Part shown: piece after piece, positions 11,360-23,240 of the stretch
How positions within the stretch are numbered: position 1 is the stretch's first letter
Layout of the letters: each line of letters begins with the position of its first letter
Source: Siphonodentalium dalli
Taxonomy: Eukaryota; Mollusca; Scaphopoda; Gadilida; Siphonodentaliidae
Length of the DNA stretch: 64,000 nucleotides
Assembly (NCBI GenBank): GCA_032622095.1
Contig: CP136064.1
Coordinates: 253,334,484 to 253,398,483, forward strand
Reading direction: 5' to 3'
Program-made: the position numbers and the translations under genes
The notes under the pieces: generated by a model
Databases searched by the model: none
What the model was told of the DNA's origin: nothing
Seen by the model: the letters and a program-made list of their open reading frames with translations, nothing else

Positions 11360-12000
11360 CAATCCCAACAAATTTTAATAATTACAAACTTTATATTGTT
11401 TAATTTTTTTTTTTTTAATCTCTATTGACAGATTAATTTATTCTTCCCTAAAACCGATTGGAGATATATCAGAAAAATGAGACAAGTTAGCCCACCACTG
11501 TCAAAAAGGATTTTCTTATGGTAAGGAAGATTTTCTACATATATTTCATATTTTTTGTAGAAAATTTCTTTAATTTTTATTAACATTTTCTTTAATTAAA
11601 CAAAATGTGGAGAAATACCCCAAAACAGTATCTTATCCAATTTTCTTTGGAAAATATTATTTCGCCTCTTTTTCTTTTTCTTGACTTTAGATGCTGAAGC
11701 TGAAAAATGTTCAGGAATATTTTTTCTGAGGATTTTACAGCTATATTTCAAGTCACCCTAACCCTAACCCTAACCCTAACCCTAAAGATAAAGTTATGTC
11801 AATAAATATATAGAAAATAAATGGAGTGTGTCTAGAAAATATTCTTTCTATATAAAGATGAATTGGTTTTGGTACTGTGCATTTCTATAAATGCAATATC
11901 CATTTGAACATATAATTATACATTTATATGGATAAATTCGTATGACCTTCCTGAGGAATTGGAATAACACATTTTCACCAAGGGTTAACTCATCTTGCAG
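11360..12000. other. AT-rich unique DNA around an interstitial telomeric repeat
   Basis: Low-complexity AT-rich sequence with no coding signal. It contains the CCCTAA array described separately. Confidence 0.5.
11756..11785 (-). repeat. Interstitial telomeric repeat (TTAGGG)5
   Basis: Five perfect CCCTAA units on the plus strand, preceded by GTCA and followed by AGATAAAG. Five exact units inside AT-rich DNA suggest capture at a repaired break rather than a chromosome end. Confidence 0.95.
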
Positions 12001-12572
12001 TTTATGACCCCACAGACTGTCATCTTAAGATAATGATCTACATTTTTCATTAAATATAATCCACATCGCCACACCATTACATTATTAGAGTGAAACTGGG
12101 TAATCATCATTAACTGGACTATATGTCAATCACGCACAGCCCGTCCTGCTGTCTAAATGACATCGATCTTCACCGCGATTATGCATGAGTGACGCAAATA
12201 CTCCAAATCATAAACCTGAGAAGCGATGGCCAGAATTTAAGTGCCTCTTGTATAGAGTAAGTGCCACTTTGACATTAATCATAATTTCTCTAATTAATCT
12301 GTCAAAGCATGGTCCGATATTAGTCATAAAAATGCAGAACGATGCTTTAAAAAATTAAAATCTTGACTTTGGTCACACAATAGTGGTTACTCAGATTTGT
12401 GAATCATGGAAATGCACTGGTAATCTCCATATCTGATGGCGTTATGCAACCAGCGGGGAAACTATGCCTTCTGTCTCGTTCATATTCACCCTTTCTCTGT
12501 GGGCAGTCACACCTCCTATATTCATATTGACTCATGATATTGGTCATGGGCACTGTAGCAGAGGTTTGTGAG
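12001..12572. promoter_or_regulatory. Unique island, possible conserved non-coding element
   Basis: Repeat-free sequence with several homeodomain-like words (CATTAATCATAATT, CTAATTAATC, GTAATCATCATTAACTGG) and TGACGCAAATA. No frame over 75 codons that looks real. Regulatory function is inferred from composition only. Confidence 0.25.
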
Positions 12573-12580
12573 GGTGGGGG

Positions 12581-13022
12581 CAAGCCTGATTGTAGTGTGC
12601 CTGTCATTTGCAGAATGAGGTTCACAGAGGCGTGAATTTAGTGACGCTATCCTGCATATTGGGCTAGCATCACCAAATTCACTCTCTGGGGACCTCATTC
12701 TGCTTAGGCTTCATCTTCTCTGGAAAGTTTTTATTATCAAATTTCTATAGAAACTTCTTCACATAGATTCTATTTCTTTTTTAGTTTAGTTTCTGTATAT
12801 CCCCAATTTGACAGATGCCACATTGCATAACAAGATTCCCAATGGGTGTACATCACAATATCCACCATTTGGGAACTTCAATATGAGCAGATGAGGCCAT
12901 GCAGAATGAGGTCCCCATAGGGTGAATTGGGTGATGCTAGCCTGCTATGCGGGATAGCATCACTAAATACACCCTCTGGGGACCTCATTCTGCAAATGAC
13001 AGGCACACTAAACTCAGGCTTG
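12581..13022. mobile_element. Family A MITE, complete long form (442 bp)
   Basis: It is flanked by an exact 8-bp duplication GGTGGGGG (12573-12580, 13023-13030). Ends are CAAGCCTGA and TCAGGCTTG. Compared with the short form it has about 190 bp of extra centre, including a small internal inverted repeat around CCCAATGGGTGTACATCAC. Both arms keep the hairpin structure. Confidence 0.95.
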
Positions 13023-13139
13023 GGTGGGGGAAACTACATCTCCTCCCATCCACCATGGGGGTGGGCTGTAGAAAGCACAAAGTACCCTTTCAATCTTCAT
13101 AAATTTGCAAGAAATACCATTCTATGAATTAAAACAACT

Positions 13140-13850
13140 TTTTTGTCCCCTGAAAAATTTACTGCTGACTATTATAATCAGCATGTCTGTCCATCTGTGT
13201 GGCCGTCTGTCCAGGTTGTCTGATCATAGCTTTAACAATGTTAATCAGAATTCTTTGGTATTCATTTGATATTTGAGAAGACACAGGTCAAGTTCGAATT
13301 TGGTCATGGTCCAATGATATTTTTTTTATGGAGTTATGTCCCTATTTGGACTTGAAATTTTAATTGTCCCCAGAGAGACTATAGAAATCACTGGTGTGTG
13401 TTCATCCATCCATGCATAGAGATCTAGCTGTCCATCTATCCCAGATGCTTTCCAGATGAGATCTTCAGTAATAAATTAATGAAATTAAACAATATTTGGG
13501 ATGTGAGCTTATTTGTTATATATAGCTGCACATGACAAGTACGAATATGGGTGAAGTCCTCTAATTTTCACCTGAGTTATGGTCCTTGTCGACTTACCAT
13601 TTGCCAATTATTTTTGTTTCCAGATGGTGACCTTAGTTTTAGTAATCAATATGTTTTTCAAATTTGGTATATCGATTCCTTACATAAAATACTGGTGAAG
13701 TTCAATTTTGAGTTCGGTCCACTCATTTTCATTTTTAGCAGAAGTTATGATGACCCTTGTTGTCTTAGAATTTCATGATTATTTTCGTTTTCGGATGATA
13801 ACCTCATAAACTTTGAACTTACCGATTATTATGGTGTCTATTCAAAGAAA
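13140..13850 (+). repeat. Diverged family K-like tandem core
   Basis: Four old units with phrases such as GTCAAGTTCGAATTTGG, GGAGTTATGTCCCT and CCAGATGGTGACCTTAG, preceded by CTGTCCATCTGTG. No intact element end was identified. Open frames here read the repeat. Confidence 0.6.
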
Positions 13851-14365
13851 ACATGTTTAATAAATTTCAAGTGTCAAAGTATGGAAAGCCTTTGCGAATG
13901 TCTTGTCCTCTTTTGGTCTTAATTGATTTGAATGTGCATGCAGAAGGACCTTATATTATGAACAGCATTGGAAACTTTTCCCTTATAAAAGGGCTATGGC
14001 ACCCATGGAGCTCCTGGTCTGTGTTGCATAACAGGCAATCTAAAATAAATTTCTTTGTGACAAGATTATCGTTAGATAAAGTCAGACACAGGAAGTGGGC
14101 CTGGCCAGACAGAATGTGAGGAGAAAGGTTGCTGGGTAATTCATGAATCGGATGCATAGACTCGGACCATACACCACAAACTCATTAGATATGTAGGCTC
14201 ATTGTAGCAAGACAATTTGGTGTAATGGATACAATCTAGAGATATTGATTTGCTGTGTTATGGCAGAGAGGGGGTTTGAAGTCTGTTTTATTGAATTATT
14301 CTCCAGTAATATTTGTGTTTGACACGCCACCTCTGATGCTAACCCATTAGTTTCCACAATATGAT
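13851..14365. other. Unique DNA
   Basis: Single-copy-looking sequence with an 88-codon frame (13853-14119) that has no recognisable domain and no splice context that stands out. Confidence 0.4.
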
Positions 14366-15260
14366 TTAACACAGTGGCCGTTAGTGGGGACCTGATTTAG
14401 CATAGTGCGCAGTTAGTTGGGACCCGATTTAGCACAGTGCGCAGTTAGTGGGACCCGATTTAACACAGTGCGCAGTTAGTTGCGACCTGATTTAGGATAG
14501 TGCGCAGTTATTTGCGACCCGATTTAGAACAGTGCGCAGTTAGTTGCGACCCAATTTAGCACAGTGCATTGTTTAGTTGGGAACCGATTTAGCAGTGTGC
14601 AGTTAGTTGGTATCCGATTGAGCACAATGCAGTTAGTTGGGACCCGATTTAGCACAGTGCGCAGTTAGTATAATGCCCTGATTTTGCACAGCACACTGTT
14701 AGTAAGGCCCTGATTTAGCACAGCACACAGTAAGGCCCTAATTTAGCACAGTGCACTGTTAGTTAGGCCCCGATTTAGCACAGCGCACATTTAGTAAGGT
14801 CCCGATTTAGCACAGCGCAAGTAAGGCCCTGATTTAACACAGCACACAGTTAGTAAGGCCCAGATTTTGCACAGCACACAGTAAGGCCCCAATTTAGCAC
14901 AGCGCACAGTTATTAAAGCCCTCATTTAGCAGAGTGCGCAGTTAGTTGGGACCCGATTTAGCAGAGTGCGCAGTCAGTTGGGACCCGATTTAGCACTGTG
15001 CGCAGTTAGTAAGGCCCTGATTTAGCACAGCGCACAGTTAGTAAGGCCCTGATTTAGCACATCGCAGTTAGTAAGGCCCTGATTTAGCACAGCACAGTTA
15101 GTAAGACCCTGATTTAGCACAGCTAGTAAGGCACCAATTTAGCACAGCACACATTTAGTAAGGCCCTGATTTAGCACAGCACACAGTAAGGCCCTGATTT
15201 AGCACAGCGCAGTTAGTAATGCCACGATTTGGCACAGTTAGTAAGGTAGCAGTACACGAT
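14366..15260 (+). repeat. Family F minisatellite, about 30-bp unit
   Basis: About 28 tandem units of the type GATTTAGCACAGTGCGCAG plus TTAGTTGGGACCC or TTAGTAAGGCCCT. Two sub-types segregate: TTGGGACC units at the left, TAAGGCCC units in the middle and right, with a TTGGGACC block returning at 14940-15000. The mosaic suggests unequal exchange. Units vary in length by a few bases. Confidence 0.95.
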
Positions 15261-15590
15261 TTAGAGGGTTGTAGGGGGCTCTGAAAAATATAAAAATAAG
15301 TATCTGAGGGGGCATAACTGCCAGTGTAGCCCATATATATAGCCATTTAGATGTATAGAGCCAAAATTATATCTTATAATATAACTGCACTTGTCAAACA
15401 TAAATGATTTTGTAAACATAAATGTCTTGTATCATTTAATATATAAAGTATTTGTTTCTTAATTGTTATGATATGAATTGTGACCTGAATAAAAAATATT
15501 TAAAAAAAAAATTATCTGGGGGGGGGGGGTGCATAACTGCCAGTGTAGCCTGTGTTAAATGTGACATTACTGGTTTGATTGTTTAATTAT
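15261..15590. other. Short interval with a duplicated GCATAACTGCCAGTG phrase
   Basis: GGGGGGCATAACTGCCAGTGTAGCC-like text occurs at about 15308 and again at 15530, so this is an imperfect direct repeat of about 225 bp. A G10 tract is at 15519-15528. No gene. Confidence 0.6.
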
Positions 15591-17162
15591 TAGCTCAACT
15601 TTGAGCTATTGCCATGGCTTGGTATCCGTCGTCCGTGTGTGTGTGCGTGTGTGTTTTGTCAACAATTTCCTTTAGCATGGGCTATAGGTCGTACCTTTGG
15701 TCTGATCATTATGAAATTTGTCATAGCTGTTGACATTGACATGTAGATGGGAACGAGTCATTTTGGGGTCATTCGGCAAAAAAACATGGCCGCCAGCAGC
15801 CATCTTGGATTTCAAAATTCAATCCATTAGCATGGGCTACAGGTTGTACTGTTCGTCTGATCATCATGAAATTTGTCATGGATTTTAATATTGACATGTA
15901 GAATGGAACGAGTAATTTTGGGGTCGTTCGGCCAAAAAACATGGCCACCAGCAGCCATCTTGGATTTTTGCTCTGTGCATGACTAAATACTTTGGCATGG
16001 GCTACAGGTCGTACCTTTGGTCGGATCATCATGAAATTTGTCATAGATGTTACAATGACATGTAGATGGGAATAAGTCATTTTGGGGTCATTCGGCCAAA
16101 AAACATGGCCACCAGCAGCCATCTTGGATTTTACTCTTTGCATGACTAAATCTTTGGCACAGGCTACAGGTCGTACCTTTGGTCGGATCATTATGAAATT
16201 TGTTATGGATGTTGACATTGACATCTAGATGGGAACGAGTCATTTTGGGGTCATTCGGCAAAAAACATGGCCACCAGTGGCCATCATGGGCTACAGGCCA
16301 TATTGTTTATCTGATCATCATGAAATTTGTCATGGATGTTAATAGCAACCAGCAGGTGGTTGTTTATACCTTAGGTGCAGGTGAATGACGTCATATTTTT
16401 TTTCTCTATATCCATCCGTGATTTTTCAAAGATCGCTGGGTATGGATTTTGGAGAAATTGTCACGTGACTGCCGGTTAGTAACCATGTGGAGATTGCAAA
16501 TAACGCGGAATTGGAAATGAAGCATCGCGATAAAAATGAAGGTAACTACTTCACAAATTACAAAGAATTCACATATGATTTAGGTCTATTAATTTCATTT
16601 AGACCAATTTCGTTGGTTAGCTTAATAAAAATGAAAAATGAAGAAGTCATGACGAGAATCCAGACAAGATTTTACAATCCACGGCACGTCTTGTCAAGTT
16701 GGCATGTCGTCTCCGTCGTGACCACTGTATGATGTTACATAAATTATTCTTAGCGTTATGTCGCCGAAAAAAGGCAAATTTGAGGCACATTATGTGTGGT
16801 TGCTCCACTACATGTCACGTACGATTCATATTATTGACATGTAGATGGGAACGAATCAATTTGGGGTCATTCGGCCAAAAAACATGGCCGCCAGCAGCCA
16901 TCTTGGATTTTACTCTTTGGATGACTTAATCCTTTGGCATAGCTAGGCTACAGGTTGGATCTTTATGAAATTTGTCATGGATGTTAACATTGACATGTTA
17001 ATTGGAACGAGTCATTTTGGGGTCATTCGGCAAAAAAAACATGGCTGCCAGCAGTCATCTTGGATTTTACTCTTTGCATAACTAGACCTTTCAACTTTCC
17101 GCATTCCTAATCACTCCATTGACTGTAACACATGAAATTATTCCCTTTCCAAGTTGAGCTAC
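15591..17162 (+). mobile_element. Family G element 1, Helentron-like with 167-bp tandem core
   Basis: It starts TAGCTCAACTTTGAGCTATT and ends AAGTTGAGCTAC, giving an 11-bp terminal inverted repeat. The core is made of about 167-bp units containing GGGCTACAGGTCGTACC, ATGAAATTTGTCATGGATGT, GGGAACGAGTCATTTTGGGG and CATGGCCGCCAGCAGCCATC. This layout matches the tandem-repeat 'pearl'/Helentron-derived elements of bivalves. The 3' hairpin seen in copies 2 and 3 is deleted here. A foreign 0.5-kb insert splits the array. The long minus-strand frame at 15769-16224 is read-through of units whose length is near a multiple of three. Confidence 0.75.
16341..16835. other. Unclassified insert inside family G element 1
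   Basis: The core unit breaks after GGATGTTAATA and resumes with TTGACATGTAGATGGG. The intervening 0.5 kb is not tandem repeat. It starts GCAACCAGCAGGTGG and contains AGCAACCA/TGGTTGCT-like inverted words near its ends, but no clean TIR. An 81-codon frame (16487-16732) has no recognisable domain. Confidence 0.5.
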
Positions 17163-17696
17163 ACTTTCATTTTATAAAAATTATGAAAGTTCACATAAAA
17201 GTGAAAAATTGGGATATGATTTTTGTATTTAGTGAAGGCCAACTCGGTGTGTTTGGTTATAGGAAAATAGCCAATTTCTATCCCTTGAATTCTTGTCATC
17301 TGCACTTTAAATTGCTATAACTTTTTTTCTATTTAAAATATTTCAGCTCTATTCTAACATAGCTCTATCAGGTAGAAGATGCTTATTTACTGACATTCGG
17401 TGTCATGGTCTACTTTTGGGTTGAAAATAGTCTAGTTTAGTAAAAAAAATGGGTAAAATTAAGTATTTTGTCGGTGTAAACCAAGGGGTATACCTCAATG
17501 ACAAATTGAAGAAGCCAAAGTATAGACATTTGTTTACACCTCCTATTTATGTCGAAAATAAAAAATGTTTGATGGGACCTATGCCGACATTAATGGCCCA
17601 GCATAGATTTGAAATACAGTACCCCCCTCCCAGGTTGGCCAAAATAGCTGAAAATAGTGTATTGCTGCCGTAGGGCCCAATTTAGCACAGGGCGCA
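17163..17696. other. Unique DNA ending in family F remnants
   Basis: AT-rich with no gene. The last about 30 bp (CCCAATTTAGCACAGGGCGCA) are a stray family F minisatellite unit interrupted by element D1. Confidence 0.6.
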
Positions 17697-17700
17697 TTAA

Positions 17701-17909
17701 CCCTCTCATTGAAGCTTCCTGAAATTTTCAAAAACACTGTGCTTTTGGTTATATATGCAAGTCTACGATAGGGAGCCTCGCAGCATATATAAGAGAATAC
17801 ATTGTCCTAACAATATTTACCTCCCTATGGGAGACTCGCATATATAAGAGAAGGCACTGGCACAGGATCTTTAACGTTGCACCAGCACAGCCCCCCCATC
17901 ATTAAAGGG
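17701..17909. mobile_element. Family D element 1, TTAA-flanked
   Basis: TTAA at 17697-17700 and 17910-17913 bracket CCCTCTCATTGAAG...ATTAAAGGG. It contains the family D/C hairpin motif CGCATATATAAGAGAA and GGGAGCCTCGCA. The flanks join as GGGCGCA-TTAA-TAAGGGCCTGATTTAGC, which matches a family F unit, so the empty site can be read directly. Confidence 0.8.
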
Positions 17910-17982
17910 TTAATAAGGGCCTGATTTAGCTTACTTAGATGAAGGCACATTTCATGTGTATACTGGGATGGCTCCAGATTAA

Positions 17983-18110
17983 CCCTTTCTTTTCTAAATA
18001 CTTATTGACCAGAGGTTCCCATAGGAGATGTTCAGATAATAAGTTCAACATGCAACCATAGGTCGTTTGTTGAACTTATTATCTGAATTCATCCCTCCAA
18101 TAAATTGGAC
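17983..18110 (+). mobile_element. Family E element, 5' part
   Basis: TTAA (17979-17982) then CCCTTTCTTTTCTAAATACT, then TTCAGATAATAAGTTCAAC with its inverted partner GTTGAACTTATTATCTGAA. The matching 3' end is not found, so the copy is truncated. Confidence 0.65.
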
Positions 18111-18866
18111 CCCTTCTGCACTTTTGTTGGTCAAGTTTTTTCAGAGTTGAAAACCAGCGAGGTCTGCCTTCTATGGGCAGTTACGTCCTTAATTAGTTCA
18201 TTTTCAACTAATTTTGTCGATATTCGCCTACTTGGGAACAATAAACTATTCAATTGTATACTATTATAACAGAGAGGGAAAATCTGTTTAGGGACTGGGT
18301 TCATTTTTATGAAATTTTCTTTAAAGAACACATTCACATTATTTCTGAAATATTCCATTAAAAAGTACACACGACTGCCCTGTATGACTGCCAAATCGAT
18401 TAGTGTGCTATTTTTTTTTATATAACTATAAAGAGTAATACTTTTGTCCATGGTCAACCATATCTCAAGGAACTGGGAATGATTGCGGGACAAACTTCTG
18501 GATGGTGACTTGTATATAAGCATTTGCTATGACACTGTTTGCAGTTACACATATGCCATGGAGGTAGATCAATGAGAAATAAAAATTCTTTCTGCGCAAT
18601 TAACATGGCAACTACCCCACTTTCATTTCCTTTGGCATTACCTATATCTTGCATTTCTTATCCAATCACCATGAAAATTCTTCAGCTTCATTTTAAAATA
18701 AGATTTAGTTGAGAGTTACACTATATTGGGCATCTAATAAATCTGTTTCCAGCCCATTCCTTATTTCTGACTTTTGTATCTTGGAAACTGTCGGGGATAT
18801 ATAGCTCTTTATTTATCCCAAAGAATGTAACGGAATTAACTCCCTAAAACACATTCTCTGAACACC
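18111..18866. other. Unique DNA
   Basis: Contains a 130-codon minus-strand frame (18131-18523) with no recognisable domain. It is only marginally longer than chance frames at this AT content, so it is not called a gene. Confidence 0.4.
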
Positions 18867-18868
18867 TA

Positions 18869-19008
18869 CAGTAATGCTCTAAATAATCGACTCCTTAACC
18901 ACAGCAGAATTATGGGTAACTTTTCAGGATTTAGTTGGAAATATGGCTTGCTGCCATTCATCGGAAAGCTCTCAGTTGTTAAGGAGTCAATTATTTAGGG
19001 CATTACTG
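18869..19008. mobile_element. Family B MITE, Tc1/mariner-like (140 bp)
   Basis: TA-flanked. Starts CAGTAATGCTCTAAATAATC and ends TTTAGGGCATTACTG. It has lost much of the second arm after GGAAAGCTCTCAG. Confidence 0.9.
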
Positions 19009-19010
19009 TA

Positions 19011-19300
19011 TATGTCTCAACCATGGGCGGATCATCCGATCAGGATGAAATTTGGCATGTAGGTTCACCATCATGATTGCTTCCAGAAGAGGGGCAAATG
19101 TTCGTGTTTTCCATTCTATAGTTATCTTTCTTTTATTTATCTCAAAATCTGTTTTCTTTTTTTTTGTCTGTCTGTGCAGATATCTCAGCCATGGGTTATT
19201 GGATCTGAATGAAATTTGGTATAGAGGTTCGGCATCATAGCTGCTGTGAAGTGAGAGGCAAATGACCCTTTCTATGCTAATCTCCCATTCAGTTATAAAA
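19011..19300 (+). repeat. Two diverged G/K-type core units
   Basis: TCTCAACCATGGGCGGATC and ATCTCAGCCATGGGTTATTG each precede a GAAATTTGGCATG/GAAATTTGGTATA phrase. They are isolated single units without element ends. Confidence 0.5.
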
Positions 19301-21240
19301 GTATACATTGTTGCAATTGGAACTGATTATGTTCACTCAGAGGGGTGTTCAGGTAATAAAATCAGACGATCGACAGACAGAAAAACAGATAATTCAAGAG
19401 CTGAATGATATAAAATCAATATTAATTGATAGAAGCATTTCCGGACAGGTGTCTTCTACTCGCCCCAGAAACTATATAAGCCGTAGTTAGGAAGAGATGG
19501 CCTATCTTTTAACACCTTTCTTTCCAATGAATTGCTATAATCTCCTACTCTGACAGCATGTTAATTGAGTACTTATTTTGTGTGGAGGGTTTATGGTTGA
19601 TTGGGATTCATACTTGCAAAAATGGGGACATTCCATTGAAAATAGGCATAGCTATGGAACTAGCTTTCCTTCTAAGCTTTATGTCAGACATTCAACTGCA
19701 TTCTGAAGTGTAACAGTTTTTCTTAAGGCTATCTGACCAAATCTTAACGCCCTCGAATTCAATGGTTTTGCTCAGGTTGATGGCCACGCCCTAAAAGAAA
19801 GGCCTTGATTGTCCCTGGTAATTTAATGACAATTGGAAACGCATTACCGGATACCTTGTACATGTAATAGGATATCAACTCCACCACTAATACGGAATAC
19901 CTCTCAATTATGGGATGGAATACTAGTTAACAGCTACCTGCAATTCGGAATAACAGTTCACATAAATTTACAATAAAAGCTAGAGAAATGAGCTTTAAAC
20001 ATTACTTTATCATGGACATATCATGTATTATAGATGTAAAGTCTGTATATAGCTTTATCAATGAGATCAATATTCTAAATGAGGTTAATAATACCAATAA
20101 TGACCAATAAACATCCTATTATAAGGGATCATGAGGTACCATAAGAGTTATCAATTTCGTGATTATATTCGGGCAGACTGCGAATAGTAAGTAGATTGTG
20201 ATAAAACATAAGATTGTTGGTGCACATGACCAAAAAGTTGGTTTGTCATACCACTTTAATGTAAACAGGTGGAATATAGTGTACCAGTTATAATTTGCGG
20301 TGGCATATGGAATACCGGAATACAGGCATGTATTACGGCGTATCAAAAAAAGTGGGTATATATGACACCATCATGTAAAATATCTTATCTGAAATTGTTA
20401 TAATTCATTAAAATTTATTATTTGTTTATTTCATAATAATAAGATTGACAAGCAGGTGTTAAATTGTTCATTTTATGAATGCTTTAAATTTTTGTGTATT
20501 AAATATTAAAGAAACAAAATAAAATAATATGACAATACCTGAGAAAACTATTAATAATAATGCATGGTTCTACTAGATGGGCAGCGGGTCCATTTTAGGG
20601 TCCCCTTCCCCTAACCCAAATCCCCCGACATATTCCCATAACTGATCCGCAGACTAATGGATACATTTATACCTGTGTATCTCCCACTAAATGAAACCAA
20701 CCGGTAATGATAAATGAAGATAATTTTATTTGCTAGCTAATGCTGATCACTAGTGAAAAAATTTCCGGAAAAATAGTACTTCACACATCGACAATTATTG
20801 CCTGGTCGTCTGAAAGTTATCGAAGTGGACAGCGTGGTTGATTCTGCCTCATTATGTCGCGATTACATTGTCAAATAACACAATGCTCTGATCTATGATT
20901 ATGTAAACCATCTCCAGATGTTAGCTGCTGAGATTGGGTCAGAAATATTTCATAGTGTTAAAATGTTTTAAAAAACATGGTGAAGTCAGACATGGAAATA
21001 ATTGCGAACAGTTTGCTCTACCTTTGTTTGTAGCGGCGGGTACAAAAGATTGCCCGCAGATTTAACTTTATGTATTTGTTGCAATATTAACAGTACCAAC
21101 AATATCAATATAACGCAGGGCCAAATGACAACACCATTACATTACTCAACCCTTTAGTTTGTTAAAAAAAAAGAAGCAATTACAATTCCTTGATTTTATC
21201 TACTTTATATATAAATACTGTAGACATTCAGAATTTGGGC
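19301..21240. promoter_or_regulatory. Unique DNA with two island-like stretches
   Basis: No gene or repeat end. 19730-19960 and 20700-21000 are compositionally richer and carry homeodomain- and SOX-like words (GGTAATTTAATGACAATTGG, GATTACATTGTCAAATAACA). They may be conserved non-coding elements; only alignment to related genomes could show it. Confidence 0.25.
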
Positions 21241-21244
21241 TTAA

Positions 21245-21606
21245 CCCTTTACCCAACAAACCGGCCAAAACCGGCCAAATAAAGCTTCAACAGCCTAAAA
21301 TATCTTCGGTCTGTCTCAATAGAACCATACAAATATGGATATCATTGGAACCGGCTCCTTGACCACATTGTGATAGTTACAGATATGCCCTGTGCCAATG
21401 CATTCTCTTATATATGCGAGTCGACCATCGGTCGCCTCGCATATATAAGAGAATGCATTTACCATTTTTTTCTTACATTCTTTAACAATTTTATAATTTT
21501 TAATGTGTTAAGCCAATGCATTCTCTTATATATGCGAGGCGACCTATGGTCGACTCGCATATATAAGAGAATGCATTGGCACAGGGCCGTTCTGTTGGGT
21601 AAAGGG
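21245..21606 (-). mobile_element. Family C element 1, TTAA-flanked (362 bp)
   Basis: TTAA on both sides (21241-21244, 21607-21610). TIR CCCTTTACCCAACA on the plus-strand left and GTTGGGTAAAGGG on the right. The body holds two hairpins made from CCAATGCATTCTCTTATATA and its complement. It lies in opposite orientation to the copies at 28736 and 49957. Confidence 0.95.
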
Positions 21607-21610
21607 TTAA

Positions 21611-22200
21611 ATTATCGATTGTATTACTGATACAAAGTATTCGCAGTGGGTTGATGTGTTCCCCCATTCCCCCCCAACCCCAACCGGAAACCACGCTTGA
21701 TGTACTTCATGCTGTGTAAACAAATGATTTGTCAACTCAATATTGGACTAACTTCATAAAACTGTTATTCTACTCTTGCCTGTGTATGAAATAAAGCCCG
21801 CAGCTCATTCTGCAAATGACAGACACACTATTTCAATGCTTTGAGATAACACGATTTTATTTCCGGAATACATGGATCGTTTAACAATGGTCAGTCGAAG
21901 CTGTTGTAAATACAGTGTTTGCATACATTTTCAAGGTGACAAAAACAACTTCAAACCAGGAATTGATGTCCTCATGAAAAGAAATGTTCACAAAGAAGCT
22001 GGCAAAACAATAACAATTTGATAATATCAACATCAAAGCTATTCACATTACTATGGCAAAATGTGCTTAATTGTCACAGATTTAATCAGACTCAGTGACA
22101 ATAAATCATTCAGCAGGGACGCCGGAGAAGAGGGGCATGCAGGGGCACTTGCCCTGGCCCAGGGGAGTCCAGTGGGTACCCGAAATGTGCCCTCCTGACT
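21611..22200. other. Mostly unique DNA with a family A tail fragment
   Basis: 21799-21842 reads CTCATTCTGCAAATGACAGA and then the CACTATTTCAA end of family A, with the rest missing. The remainder has no gene signal. Confidence 0.6.
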
Positions 22201-23240
22201 GCATGGTTTGCCCCCAGTTGGAACGCAACAAAATCCACATGTTATTTTCTTACTGAATTTACTAACTGAAATAGATTCCATTTGGGAGCATTTATTCAGC
22301 GGCGGTGCCTATGGCTCGGGAACACTTTTTTTTTACAGAAAAACTGTTGATTCTACTACCACCCACATATATGTATGTGGATATGGAATGCAACAAAATC
22401 AACTTATAGTTCTGTATTACTATTATATATATTCCAGTAACTGAAACAGAGCCTTTATTCAGCGACCGAGTGGACTGCAGCCCCCTTGTGCGCAAACGCA
22501 CATGCATTATGATCTTTTAAAACAGGCTCCCTTCGGGAGCTTTTATTCAGCAACATATATATAGGCCTATAAGGCCACATGCCCTTGCACTATGGCCCAT
22601 TTGCCCACTTCGTGCCCATTTTTATATTGTATAAAACGTTATTTATCAATTTGCCATCTTCCGTATATTCCGTATATGTACTCCTTCGATTCCACACACA
22701 ATGCACAACTTTCATAACAAAGACACAATCCATTACTTATATTGACACTGAAGTGGCATATTAGCACCCATTTCCAACAACGGTATAGAACGTTCTAGTC
22801 TCGACTCTACACCCCATGCACTTCCACGGCAAAAGCAACATGCACTAATTATATTCACACTCAACCTGATCTGACAATTAATTTATAACGCCCATTATCA
22901 ACAACGCTTTGGTAGAGCGCATGGACATTTCGTCAATACAATAGCAACGCAGTGTGGGTTTGTGTATGACGTCATTTCGACAAACGTCATAAGAAATAGT
23001 GTCTACTTGGGTGCAAATACTGCATTTGGGGACCATGTTAAATCTCAGGTTTGCATTGACCAATCGGTGTGAAATTTTGTGAATCACCTTTTACGACACA
23101 ATATAGGCCGTGGTCCAAATTTGGGCTACATTGCACGCATGGTTGAAAAGTTATAAGCGCGCCAAAAGCGTGACCTAGTTATACACACACACACACACAG
23201 ACACACACACAGACGACGGGTTTTATATATATACTAGGGA
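22201..23240 (+). mobile_element. Family H repeat, copy 1
   Basis: It contains repeated blocks with GGAACGCAACAAAATC, GGGAGC-TTTATTCAGC and GCGCAAACGCAC, then a long tail (22664-23235) that is repeated at 28066-28698. The tail includes GACAAACGTCATAAGAAATA, an AC microsatellite and the end CGACGGGTTTTATATATATA. No coding frame was recognised. The transposon class is unknown; a Helitron-like or other non-autonomous origin is possible. Confidence 0.65.

Noticed and set aside
15769-16224. 151-codon minus-strand frame with repeated 56-residue peptides
   Set aside because: It reads through family G core units of about 167 bp. The peptides repeat because the DNA does, and related frames appear in every G array with random breaks.
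14366-17100. Possible CRISPR-like array (regular repeats)
   Set aside because: Units are contiguous with no unique spacers, and the setting is an animal nuclear genome. It is a minisatellite and a transposon core.
18131-18523. 130-codon minus-strand frame
   Set aside because: Near the upper end of chance length, no recognisable motif, composition like intergenic DNA.
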